Shown here piece after piece: positions 9,140 through 17,192 of a DNA stretch of 64,000 nt; within the stretch, counting starts at the first letter, position 1, and each line of letters starts with the position of its first letter. Source of the DNA: Nocardia brasiliensis (lineage in GTDB: Bacteria; Actinomycetota; Actinomycetes; Mycobacteriales; Mycobacteriaceae); NCBI RefSeq assembly GCF_011801125.1, contig NZ_CP046171.1, positions 2,356,001 to 2,420,000 of the forward strand, written 5' to 3'. The notes under the pieces were generated by a model, which had not been told where the DNA came from, searched no databases, and was given only the letters and a program-made list of their open reading frames with translations. Position numbers and translations under genes: made by a program.

Positions 9140-10126
9140 TTACTCGTCCGCGGACGAGGTCATGTTGAGGTACCAGTCCGGCTCGCCGGAGGTGGGCAGG
9201 TTGTGCAACTTGTCGGGGTTGCGCACGACATTGATGGCGACGATGCGGCCGTCGTCGATGGTGAAGGCGAACACGCCGATGTGGTTGCCGTCGAAGACCA
9301 CCAGGCCCGGCGCGCCGTTCACCAGCACCGCGCGGCCCCAGCCACCCGCCGCGGATGGCGCGTGGTACCAGCCGAGCAGCATCTTCGCGATGAGTTCGGC
9401 GCCGCGCACCGCCTGCCGGATGGCGGGCACCTTGCCGCCGCCGTCGGCGATGAGGCTCACGTTGGCGTCGAGCACGCCGAGCAGCGCGCTGAGATCGCCG
9501 GAGCGCCACGCGACCGCGAACGCGGAAACCACCTTCTCCTGTTCGTCGGGTGAGGCGGGGAAGCGGGGCGTGCCGTCCTCGACGCGCTTGCGGGCACGGG
9601 AGGCGAGCTGGCGCACCGCCGCGGGCGTGCGGCCGACCACCTCGGCGACCTCCGGCCCGCTCATGCCGAACACGTCCTGCAGCACGAACGCGGTGCGCTC
9701 GGCGGGCGAGAGGGATTCGAGCACGACCAGTAGCGCGGTGGTGACCCGCTCGTCCTGGGTGACCCGGTCGGCCGGGTCGTCCCAGCTGGTGACCTCGGGC
9801 TCGGGCAGCCATTCGCCGACATACTGCTCGCGCCGGGCCCGCGCCGAACCGAGCTGGTCCAGCGCGAGCCTGCCGACCACGGTGCTCAACCAGGCCCGCA
9901 GGTTCTCGATCTGGCCCGCGGTGCCCGCCTCGAACTGGCGCTGCAACCGCAGCCACGCCTCCTGCACGACATCATCGGCGTCGGTGAGGGCGCCCAGCGT
10001 GCTGTAGGCGAGCCGGCGCAGGTAAGGCCGGTGCTCCTCGAACCGCCGGGCCAGCTCGGCCTGGTCGAGAGGTTCGGAAGGAGAAGACTGTTCGGAAGTC
10101 ACTGCGGTTCGCCGTTCGATCGTCAA
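9140..10126 (-). CDS. ECF41-family RNA polymerase sigma factor with SnoaL-like C-terminal domain
   Basis: 328 aa from TTG 10126; a GTG at 10102 (320 aa) is an alternative start, and neither has a good ribosome site. Region 2 (about 30-100, with ADDVVQEAWLRL) and region 4 (about 140-190, helix-turn-helix GMSGPEVAEVVGRTP) are followed by a SnoaL-like domain of about 120 residues containing the ECF41-typical NPDKL motif. In this family the C-terminal domain replaces an anti-sigma factor and tunes activity. The gene is preceded by a matching ECF41-type promoter, so it is probably autoregulated. The usual neighbour (a carboxymuconolactone decarboxylase or oxidoreductase) is missing. Confidence 0.9.
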   Translation of the reverse strand: MTIERRTAVTSEQSSPSEPLDQAELARRFEEHRPYLRRLAYSTLGALTDADDVVQEAWLRLQRQFEAGTAGQIENLRAWLSTVVGRLALDQLGSARARREQYVGEWLPEPEVTSWDDPADRVTQDERVTTALLVVLESLSPAERTAFVLQDVFGMSGPEVAEVVGRTPAAVRQLASRARKRVEDGTPRFPASPDEQEKVVSAFAVAWRSGDLSALLGVLDANVSLIADGGGKVPAIRQAVRGAELIAKMLLGWYHAPSAAGGWGRAVLVNGAPGLVVFDGNHIGVFAFTIDDGRIVAINVVRNPDKLHNLPTSGEPDWYLNMTSSADE

Positions 10127-10163
10127 GCCCGGTGGGGCGGGTCCAAGGATGCGTCACCGGGTC

Positions 10164-10190
10164 GACGACGCAGGACCTCAGAGTGTGACA
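10164..10190 (-). promoter_or_regulatory. ECF41-type autoregulatory promoter
   Basis: On the minus strand TGTCACA (10190-10184) is followed after exactly 16 nt by CGTC (10167-10164). This is the promoter consensus I recall for ECF41 sigma factors. It lies about 40 bp before the TTG start (60 bp before the GTG) of the ECF41 gene, which fits self-transcription. Confidence 0.7.
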
Positions 10191-10367
10191 TGCCAGAAAA
10201 CCCCAGCTCACCCACCCGCTTTCCGGCGAGTCCCGCATCACTACGCGGCTCGCGTCGCATGAATGCCGTGCCGCGTGGAGTGATCGCGGGGTGATATGGG
10301 TGGCGGACGTGTGGCCCGGGTTGCGTGCGGCGTGGCTGTGGTGTGGCGGGGGCGTTAGTCTCGGCGG

Positions 10368-11285
10368 GTGCGTAAGGGGACCTCGGTGGCGTTGGGGCTG
10401 GTGCTCGGATTTGCGGTGGATCGGGTGGTGGGGGATCCGCGGCGGTGGCATCCGGTGGCCGGGTTCGGCACTGCGGCCGGTGCGCTCGAGTCGGTGACGT
10501 ATGGCGATCGGCGTAGTGCCGGAGTGGTGCACGAGGCGGCGTTGGTCGGGGCAGCGGTCGGTCTGGGCTATGGCGTGCGCAGGGGCGGTGTGCCCGTGCT
10601 CGCGCTGGCGACGTGGACCGTGCTCGGTGGTCGCAGCCTGGCGCGCACCGGTGGCGAGATGGCCGACCGGCTCGAAGCGGGCGATCTGGCCGCGGCCCGC
10701 GCACTGCTGCCCGCGCTGTGCGGACGCGACCCCGAGGTGCTCGACGCCGACGGATTGGCCCGTGCCGCACTGGAATCCATCGCGGAGAACACCTCGGACG
10801 CGGCCGTCGCGCCGCTGGTGTGGGGCGCGCTGGCCGGGGTACCGGGTCTGCTCGGGTATCGCGCGATCAACACCCTCGATGCCATGATCGGCTACCGCAA
10901 CGACCGCTACCGGAACTTCGGCTGGGCCGCCGCGCGCACCGACGACCTCGCCAATCTCCTGCCCGCCCGCGTCACCGGCGTGCTCGCCGCCGCCCTCGCC
11001 CCGCTGGTCGGTGGCCGCCCCGCCGCCGCGCTGCGTGCCTGGCGCCGCGACGCCGCCCAGCATCCAAGCCCGAACGCCGGAGTAGTGGAGGCATCGATGG
11101 CGGGCGCACTCGGCATCCGGCTCGGCGGCCGCACCGAGTACGCGCACGGTGTCGAACAGCGCCCCACCCTCGGCGACGGACCGCCGCCCACCGTCGCGGA
11201 TCTACATCGCGCAGTACGCCTTTCGGAAGCAGTCCAGGCGGCGGCGTTGGTGCTGGCCGCGTGCACGGCCCTGGCTCGACGCTGA
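10368..11285 (+). CDS. cobD: Cobalamin biosynthesis protein CobD/CbiB (adenosylcobinamide-phosphate synthase)
   Basis: 305 aa membrane protein that attaches the aminopropanol (phosphate) arm to cobyric acid. Signatures are DPRRWHPVAGFG near the N-terminus (about residues 20-31) and ENTSDAAVAPLVWG (about 140), with several hydrophobic helices. Start GTG 10368. It is the Rv2236c counterpart and lies beside SURF1, the PTPase and the CobC-like aminotransferase, as in mycobacteria. I looked upstream for a cobalamin riboswitch and saw no convincing B12 box. A few codons near the start are unusually GTG-rich. Confidence 0.92.
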   Translation: MRKGTSVALGLVLGFAVDRVVGDPRRWHPVAGFGTAAGALESVTYGDRRSAGVVHEAALVGAAVGLGYGVRRGGVPVLALATWTVLGGRSLARTGGEMADRLEAGDLAAARALLPALCGRDPEVLDADGLARAALESIAENTSDAAVAPLVWGALAGVPGLLGYRAINTLDAMIGYRNDRYRNFGWAAARTDDLANLLPARVTGVLAAALAPLVGGRPAAALRAWRRDAAQHPSPNAGVVEASMAGALGIRLGGRTEYAHGVEQRPTLGDGPPPTVADLHRAVRLSEAVQAAALVLAACTALARR

Positions 11286-11382
11286 CCCAACCCATTCCGC
11301 ACTGTTCGTCGCGCTGTATTCGCTGTGCCGCAACCGATATCGCGCCGCGCGCGGGTCAGGCGGAATCGGCAGCGGCGCGGGA

Positions 11383-12261
11383 TCAGTCGCGGCCGCGACC
11401 GTAACGATCGGCCAGGCGTGCTTCGGTGGTGACGGGTGGCGGTGCGGCAGGGGCGGATTCGGCCTCGGATGCGGGCTGGCTTGGGGCGCCGCCCTTTTCC
11501 TTGCGGCGCTCGCGGAGTTCGGCGTAGACGAAATAGCCGAGGCCGAGCGGGGCCATGATGCCGAAGGCCAGCCACTGCAGGCCGTAGGAGAGGTAGGGGC
11601 CTGCGTCGAGTTGGGGTAGCGGCGTGGGAGTGAAAGCGCCGGGCTGGTTTTCGTCGAGTTGCAGGTAGCCGCCGCGGTCGCCGCCGGTGGGGATGGCGGT
11701 CAGCGGCTGTTGCAGGACGGTGGTTTCCTGCGCGAGGTCGATCGAGTACACCTGACGGAAGCCGTCCTGCAACGACGGATCTTTACCCGGCGTGACGCCC
11801 TCGGACATCCGGATCCTGGCCTCTAGCCGCTGCGGGCCCGGCGGCGGGTCGGGGATCGGTGGCGGGCGCACCCCGTCCACCGCGGCGACCAGTCCTCGGT
11901 CGATCAGCAGCAGCCTGCCGTCGTCGAGCCGGAACGTGCCGAGCACCGCGTAACCGGGCGCGCCGTCGAGGTGACGCAGCCGGACCAGCACCGTGGAGTC
12001 TGGCAGATAGCTGCCCGACGCGGTGACTTTGCGCCATTCGCTGTGGGTTTCGTCGGTGGCCGGGGTGGCGAGGACGGTGGTGATGTCCACCGGGTCGGCG
12101 CGCACCGAGTCGGCGATCAGCTGGTTGCGGAGCGAGGTGGTGGTGTTTTTGCCGAGCTGCCACGGTGCGAGCACGGTGAAGCAGAGGTAGGCGAACGCGA
12201 CGACGAGCACCGCGAGGATCACCCAGCTCGGGCGCAGCAGGAAGGTCAGCCGGCGGATCAT
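11383..12261 (-). CDS. SURF1 family cytochrome c oxidase biogenesis protein
   Basis: 292 aa. SURF1 proteins help haem a insertion during assembly of aa3-type cytochrome c oxidase. There is an N-terminal membrane helix (about 12-32), then the family segment WQLGKN (about 34-40), an extracytoplasmic loop containing GYAVLGTFRLDDGRLLLIDRG, and a second membrane helix near residue 235 (YGLQWLAFGIMAPLGLGYFVY region), followed by a charged Pro/Ala-rich tail. It overlaps the PTPase gene by 4 nt (ATGA), so the two are translationally coupled, as in Rv2234-Rv2235. Confidence 0.9.
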   Translation of the reverse strand: MIRRLTFLLRPSWVILAVLVVAFAYLCFTVLAPWQLGKNTTTSLRNQLIADSVRADPVDITTVLATPATDETHSEWRKVTASGSYLPDSTVLVRLRHLDGAPGYAVLGTFRLDDGRLLLIDRGLVAAVDGVRPPPIPDPPPGPQRLEARIRMSEGVTPGKDPSLQDGFRQVYSIDLAQETTVLQQPLTAIPTGGDRGGYLQLDENQPGAFTPTPLPQLDAGPYLSYGLQWLAFGIMAPLGLGYFVYAELRERRKEKGGAPSQPASEAESAPAAPPPVTTEARLADRYGRGRD

Positions 12262-12776
12262 GCGTGCCCGTCCAGTACCGGGTCGGGCGGGCCCGGCTCG
12301 ACGCCGAGTGCGGTGCGCACCCAGTCGAGCAGGCCCGGCATCGCCGCCTCGATCTGATCGCGGACCAGTTCGAAATCCGCGGTGTCGCCGTAGTACGGGT
12401 CGGGCACGTCGGGACCGTCGGCGTCCGGGTCGAAACCGCGCAGCAGCCTGCGCCGGTCCGAGGGCACCCCGCGTCGCGCCAGTTCGCGCTCGTGCGAGGT
12501 GTCCAGCGCGATCAGCAGGTCCGCGTCGTAGTGATCGGCGCCGAGGGTGGCCGCCGCGTGCCCGGTGGCATAGCCGTATTTGCGCAGGGTGGCGTTGGTG
12601 CGGTGGTCGGCGTCGTCGCCGACGTGCCAGGAACCGGTGCCCGCGCTGCTGACCCGGACCCGGTCGGCGAGGCCCGCGCGGGACAGATGCGCCGCGAAGA
12701 TCTTCTCCGCCATCGGAGAACGGCAGATATTGCCGGTACAGACGAACGACACGTGCAGCTCACCCACGACAGCCAT
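12258..12776 (-). CDS. ptpA: Low molecular weight protein-tyrosine phosphatase
   Basis: 172 aa, slightly longer than usual. The P-loop VCTGNICRSPMAE (about residues 12-24) contains the CX5R motif, with catalytic Cys and Arg, and the general acid Asp lies in DPYYGD (about 127-132). It dephosphorylates phosphotyrosine proteins; the mycobacterial PtpA orthologue is secreted into host cells, but the role here is unknown. It heads a two-gene operon with SURF1. The HAD-type tyrosine kinase PtkA that precedes ptpA in M. tuberculosis is absent here. Confidence 0.9.
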   Translation of the reverse strand: MAVVGELHVSFVCTGNICRSPMAEKIFAAHLSRAGLADRVRVSSAGTGSWHVGDDADHRTNATLRKYGYATGHAAATLGADHYDADLLIALDTSHERELARRGVPSDRRRLLRGFDPDADGPDVPDPYYGDTADFELVRDQIEAAMPGLLDWVRTALGVEPGPPDPVLDGHA

Positions 12777-12921
12777 TCTGGCCGGTCGCTCGCCGGTGCC
12801 GCCACGGAGGGTGCGCGGAGGGGCCGAAGGTGGTGCCGGTCACCCTGTCGGCGGGCGCGGTGACAGCGTGTCCGCGTCGCCGTCGAGCGGGGCCGCCGAC
12901 GCCCCCACGTAGGGTGCTCTC

Positions 12922-13962
12922 GTGCCAGAGGACAGCGTCGACCATGCGAGCCTGCGCCACCACGGCGACGTGGACGCGCGGCCCGGCATGCTCGATTTCG
13001 CGGTGAACGTGCAGGGCAGCGCGCCGCCGGAGTGGTTGCGCGAGCGGTTGGCGGCGCGGCTCGGCGAACTCGGCCGATATCCGAGCGCCGAGTCGGAGCT
13101 GGCGGCCCGGCGCGCGGTCGCGCGGCGGCACGGACGTGACCCGGAGGAGGTGCTGCTGCTGGCTGGAGCCGCGGAGGGCTTCGCGATGCTGCCCCGGCTG
13201 GAGTCGCGGCTGGCCGCGGTGCTGCATCCGTCGTTCACCGAGCCCGAGCTCGCCCTGCGGGAGGCGGGCGTCCCCGTGACCCGGGTGCTGCTCGAACCGC
13301 CCTACACCCTCGACCCGGCCGCGGTGCCCGCCGCGGCCGACCTGGTGGTGCTGGGCAATCCGACCAACCCGACCTCCGTGCTGCACCCCGCCGAGGCCGT
13401 CGACGCACTGCGCAGGCCGGGCCGGATCGTCGTGGTGGACGAGGCGTTCGCCGACGCCGTCCCCGGCGAGCCGGAGTCACTGGCGGGGCTCGCCGCGCCC
13501 GATGTCCTGATCCTGCGCAGTCTCACCAAAACGTGGGCGCTCGCGGGACTTCGCTGCGGGTACCTCCTCGGCGCGCCGTCGCTGCTGGCCCGGCTGAACC
13601 ACGGTCGCGCGCATTGGCCTTTGGGCACACTGCAATTGGAGGCGATCACCGCCACCGCCGCGCCTGACGCGGTCGCCCAGGAGCAGCGGCAAGCGGCGCG
13701 GATCGCCGCCGACCGCGCCTCGATGATCACCGAGCTGACCGAGCTCGGCGTGCATGTGCACACCCCGGCTGCCGCCCCGTTCCTGCTGATCCAGGTGCCG
13801 GACGGCGAGCTGCTCCGAAAGTATCTGTCGGACAAGGGTATCGCCGTGCGCCGGGCGGACACCTTTCCCGGCCTCGGGCCGAACCAGCTGCGCGTCGCCG
13901 TGCGGGACGCGGCCGCGGTGGATCAGCTGATCGACGCGATAAGGACGGCAAACCTGTGGTGA
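12922..13962 (+). CDS. cobC: Rv2231c-type CobC pyridoxal-phosphate aminotransferase-like protein
   Basis: 346 aa fold-type I PLP enzyme related to histidinol-phosphate aminotransferase and to threonine-phosphate decarboxylase. The PLP lysine lies in RSLTKTWALAGLRCGY (about residues 190-206), with GNPTNPT binding cofactor and VVDEAFAD (about 172-179). In cobalamin synthesis this family is linked to making the aminopropanol phosphate arm that CobD attaches; exact activity in actinobacteria is not settled. Start GTG 12922. It is divergent from the PTPase and runs in line with the Nif3-like gene. Confidence 0.88.
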   Translation: MPEDSVDHASLRHHGDVDARPGMLDFAVNVQGSAPPEWLRERLAARLGELGRYPSAESELAARRAVARRHGRDPEEVLLLAGAAEGFAMLPRLESRLAAVLHPSFTEPELALREAGVPVTRVLLEPPYTLDPAAVPAAADLVVLGNPTNPTSVLHPAEAVDALRRPGRIVVVDEAFADAVPGEPESLAGLAAPDVLILRSLTKTWALAGLRCGYLLGAPSLLARLNHGRAHWPLGTLQLEAITATAAPDAVAQEQRQAARIAADRASMITELTELGVHVHTPAAAPFLLIQVPDGELLRKYLSDKGIAVRRADTFPGLGPNQLRVAVRDAAAVDQLIDAIRTANLW

Positions 13963-14103
13963 GCAACGGGTTTCGCGCATGCTGGGCGATCCGGGCGGCT
14001 GGATCTGGAGCCGGGCGGCCGGGCCGTTGCTGTGCTCGCCCGGAGGCAGGGCCGGTATGCCGGATTGGTTTGTGACAGTGCAGTATTCGATCGAGAAAGG
14101 TAG

Positions 14104-15228
14104 ATGATGACCACGCTCGCGGATCTCATCGCAGTGCTCGACGCCGCGTACCCGCCGCGGCTCGCCGAATCGTGGGATTCGGTCGGGTTGGTCGCCGGTG
14201 ATCCGGACGAGGAGGTCACCCGCGTGCTCTTCGCGGTCGACGCGACCGCCGCGGTCGTGGACGAGGCGATCGATTGGCGGGCACAGGCTTTGGTGGTGCA
14301 TCATCCGCTGCTGCTGCGCGGGGTCGACACTGTCGCCGCGAACACGCCGAAAGGCGCACTGCTGCACCGGCTCATCCGCTCCGGCTGCGCACTGTTCACC
14401 GCGCACACCAACGCCGATTCCGCCGACCCCGGCGTCTCGGACGCGCTGGCCGCCGCGCTCGGGCTCACAGTGACCGGCCCACTGGACGCTAAACCCGAGG
14501 CCCCGGTGGATAACTGGGTGGTGCAGGTGCCCCGGCCGCACAGCGACGCGGTGCTGGCCGCGTTGTTCGCGGCGGGCGCGGGCGGTAGCGGTGATTACCG
14601 CGACTGTGCGCTGCGGGTGCCCGCGATCGGGCAGTTCCGGCCGATGTCGCAGGCGAATCCGGCCGTCGGAGCGCTCGGTGAACTTCAGCACGTCGAAGAG
14701 GAACGGTTGGAGGTGGTCGCGCCCCCGACTGCGCGCGCGGCGCTGCTGGCCGCGCTGCGCGCCGCGCATCCCTACGAGGACCCGGCCTATCACATCACCG
14801 AGCGCGCGTTGCTGCCCTCGACGCTCGGTATCGGCCGCGTCGGCACACTCGCGGCCCCGGAGACATTGCGCGCCTTCACCGATCGGGTGGCGGCCGCACT
14901 GCCGCCGACCGCGTGGGGCGTGCGAGCGGCCGGTGACCCGGACCGCAGCGTGTACACGGTCGCGGTGTGCGGCGGCGCGGGTGATTCCTACCTCGACGTC
15001 GTCGCCCGGTTGGGTGTCGACGCCTACGTCACCGCCGATCTGCGGCACCACCCGGTCGACGAGCAGCTGCGCCGCGGCGGTCCCGCGCTCGTCGACGCCG
15101 CGCACTGGGCCACCGAATTCCCATGGTGCGCCCAAGCGCAACGCATCGTCCTGGCCGAGCTGCCCGACCTGGAAACGCGCGTCTCCACGCTGCGCACCGA
15201 CCCGTGGACGGTCAGCGCACCCAGCTGA
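14104..15228 (+). CDS. Nif3-like dinuclear metal centre hexameric protein
   Basis: 374 aa, Rv2230c counterpart, often labelled GTP cyclohydrolase I type 2 without strong proof. Metal ligands are visible in [10 protein letters not shown] (about 63-72), [15 protein letters not shown] (about 100-114) and, near the end, [10 protein letters not shown] and [12 protein letters not shown]-like insert occupies the middle ([12 protein letters not shown]). Start ATG 14104 after GAAAGG. The last 25 codons are the template of a decayed tandem array that continues for about 370 bp past the stop. Confidence 0.9.
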   Translation: MMTTLADLIAVLDAAYPPRLAESWDSVGLVAGDPDEEVTRVLFAVDATAAVVDEAIDWRAQALVVHHPLLLRGVDTVAANTPKGALLHRLIRSGCALFTAHTNADSADPGVSDALAAALGLTVTGPLDAKPEAPVDNWVVQVPRPHSDAVLAALFAAGAGGSGDYRDCALRVPAIGQFRPMSQANPAVGALGELQHVEEERLEVVAPPTARAALLAALRAAHPYEDPAYHITERALLPSTLGIGRVGTLAAPETLRAFTDRVAAALPPTAWGVRAAGDPDRSVYTVAVCGGAGDSYLDVVARLGVDAYVTADLRHHPVDEQLRRGGPALVDAAHWATEFPWCAQAQRIVLAELPDLETRVSTLRTDPWTVSAPS

Positions 15229-15600
15229 ACGCACCCGCCGACCTACCCGACTCGGGGCCGCGGGTCCACGCTGCGTATGGACCCGCGGACGGTCGGAGTG
15301 CTCGGCGCTCGCTGACTTGCCGCGCTCGACGGACGCGTGGGTCCACGCAACGCGCGGACCCATGGACGGTCGGCGTGCTCAGCTGAGCCGATATTCGCCG
15401 ACCTGCGCGACTCGGGAGACGCGCGTGTGCGTCACGCGCATGGACCCGTGGGCGGTCGGCGTGCCCCGATCGAGTGTGGTGTTCGCTGAGCTGCCCGACG
15501 TGGCGGCGTGGGTGTCCAGGCTCGTGGATGGTCAGCAGGCCCGGCTGAGCGTGGTGCTTGCCGAACTGCCTGGGGAGGCGTGCTCGGTTGTGTGCGATCA
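15154..15600 (+). repeat. Decayed tandem repeats of the nif3-like gene's 3' end
   Basis: Six diverged copies begin at 15154 (the genuine gene tail), 15237, 15311, 15397, 15485 and 15560, so the period is 74-88 bp. Each begins with a GCCGA-CTGCCCGA-like block (LAELPD at protein level), and most continue with GACCCGTGGACGGTC-like sequence. Copies 5 and 6 also keep the preceding GTGGTG(C/T)T(T/C)GC bases matching ATCGTCCTGGC of the gene, so the duplicated unit was longer than the copy cores. Copies lie in different frames and contain stops, so the array is not a single gene. It fills most of the 470 bp between the stop codon and the next gene. Confidence 0.75.
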
Positions 15601-15696
15601 GCATCACTTCGGCGTGTCGGGGCGTGTCCGGCGGATCGGCGTGTGCCGGAGGCGAATTGCACGGGTCGAGCGGTCGTTGAGGGGTACAACTACCGC

Positions 15697-16338
15697 ATGA
15701 ATTTCCCGGTGGACTTCGGCTTCATACAGGTCGGATTGATCTTGATCATCCTGATCGGGATCGCGCTGCTCATCTCCGGGCTCGTGCTGGTGCGCCGAGT
15801 CGGCCTGCGCGCGCTGATCACGCGCGGTGGCAGCGGGGTGGTGGTGCTGCTCGGCGCGGTGGTGCTGCTGTGGGTGTCGACCCTGATGCAGACCTACCTC
15901 GGGTTGACCGGGGAGATCAAGGCGGCACACGTGGTGGCCAAGCCGGTGGCCGGGCAGGAACACCGCCTCGACGTGGAGCTGACGCTGTTCGGCGACGACG
16001 ACCACGAAGACCAGCACCTGCGCTATCAGATCGAGGGCGACATGTGGGTGCTGCAGGCGGGCATCGTCGAATTGGAGCCCTGGGTGAACGCCATGGGTTT
16101 CCACTCCGGATACAAGATCAGCAGGCTGTACGGCCAGCGGCTCGACGGCGTGGCCACCACGCAGAACCACATCTTCCTCAACGACGGCGACGCGGACTTC
16201 TTCAACGACATGACGAAGGGACGCTGGTGGACCGAGCCGTTCATCCGCTCCGCGTACGGCAACGCCGTGATCGCGGTGCCCGGTGAATACGACGTCTTCA
16301 TCTCCCGCGACGCGATAAAAACCCGCGCCCCGGCCTAA
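15697..16338 (+). CDS. Conserved membrane protein of unknown function
   Basis: 213 aa from ATG 15697, preceded by GAGGGG; the frame is open upstream only through the repeat array. Two membrane helices occupy about residues 8-30 and 43-62, then an extracytoplasmic or cytoplasmic domain of about 150 residues rich in acidic residues (FGDDDHEDQ) and aromatics (RWWTEPFIRSAYGNA). The soluble part appears in many bacterial hypothetical membrane proteins and has no catalytic motif that I recognise. It lies between the Nif3-like and Zn-ribbon genes, a position empty in M. tuberculosis as I recall. Confidence 0.75.
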   Translation: MNFPVDFGFIQVGLILIILIGIALLISGLVLVRRVGLRALITRGGSGVVVLLGAVVLLWVSTLMQTYLGLTGEIKAAHVVAKPVAGQEHRLDVELTLFGDDDHEDQHLRYQIEGDMWVLQAGIVELEPWVNAMGFHSGYKISRLYGQRLDGVATTQNHIFLNDGDADFFNDMTKGRWWTEPFIRSAYGNAVIAVPGEYDVFISRDAIKTRAPA

Positions 16339-16423
16339 TGGTGCGCCGTCGGTCAAGCGGGCGGCCCCGGCGGGGTACGGTTGAGGGCCGACCCCGTCCA
16401 TAGCGTTCAGGAGTTTGTCCGCG

Positions 16424-17161
16424 TTGAATGTCGAACCACCGATCCAGGCCAAGCTGCTACAGCTCGCCGCTGTCGACACCGAGCTGACGCGGATCGCGCA
16501 TCGCCGCACCGTGCTGCCCGAACAGCAGGAGGTGGCCCGGCTGGAGGCCGAGCGAAACACGCACAAGGATGCCGCCGTCGCCGTGCAGATCATGCTCGAC
16601 GACCTCGATCGCGACATCCGCAAGCTCGAGGGCGAGGTCGACGCGGTTCGCAAGCGCGAAGAGCGCGACAAGGGCATGCTCACCGCCGGAACGGTGAACG
16701 CCAAACAGCTTTCGGAGATCCAGCACGAATTGGGCAGCCTGGAGCGGCGCCGCTCGGTGCTCGAGGACGAGCTGCTCGAGGTGATGGAGAAGCGCGAGGC
16801 CTCCGCCGACGACTACCAGCACGCGGGCGCCCGGCTGGACAAGACCGAGCAGGAACTCGCGGACGCGCAGCGTCAGCGCGACGAGGCCCTCGCGGATCTC
16901 GAAGTGGCGCAGGGCCGTTGCGACGCCGACCGGGCGAACCTGGTCGCGCTGTTCCCGGCCGACCTGCTCGCGGTCTACGACCGCCAGCGCGCCCAGCACG
17001 GCGTCGGCGCCGCGCTGTTGCAGGCCCGTCGCTGCGGCGCCTGCCGGATCGAGCTGGACCGCGGTGAGATCGCCAGGATCGCCAAGACCGCGCCCGACGT
17101 GGTGGTGCGGTGCCCGGAGTGCGGTGCGATCCTGGTGCGCACCAAGGAATCGGGACTGTGA
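16424..17161 (+). CDS. Coiled-coil zinc-ribbon protein (Rv2229c family)
   Basis: 245 aa from TTG 16424, chosen because AGGAG lies about 10 nt upstream; a TTG at 16415 is too close to that site. The first 190 residues form a long antiparallel coiled coil (heptads of Leu, Glu, Arg and Lys), and the C-terminus is a C4 zinc ribbon: CGAC (about residue 203) and CPEC (about 233). This architecture resembles proteins that present nucleic acids or bind the Nif3-like partner encoded next door, a widespread gene pair. Biochemical role unknown. Confidence 0.88.
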   Translation: MNVEPPIQAKLLQLAAVDTELTRIAHRRTVLPEQQEVARLEAERNTHKDAAVAVQIMLDDLDRDIRKLEGEVDAVRKREERDKGMLTAGTVNAKQLSEIQHELGSLERRRSVLEDELLEVMEKREASADDYQHAGARLDKTEQELADAQRQRDEALADLEVAQGRCDADRANLVALFPADLLAVYDRQRAQHGVGAALLQARRCGACRIELDRGEIARIAKTAPDVVVRCPECGAILVRTKESGL

Positions 17162-17192
17162 CGGCGGTGGACCGCGCGAAGCGAGCGGCGCG

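Noticed and set aside
8601..9956. Long minus-strand open frame of 451 codons
   Set aside because: Arg/Ala/Pro-rich translation overlapping ald on the other strand and the ECF41 gene in another frame; a shadow of high-GC DNA.
10130..10367. Cobalamin riboswitch before cobD
   Set aside because: I searched for a conserved B12 box and related helices and saw none; the stretch contains an ECF41 promoter on the other strand.
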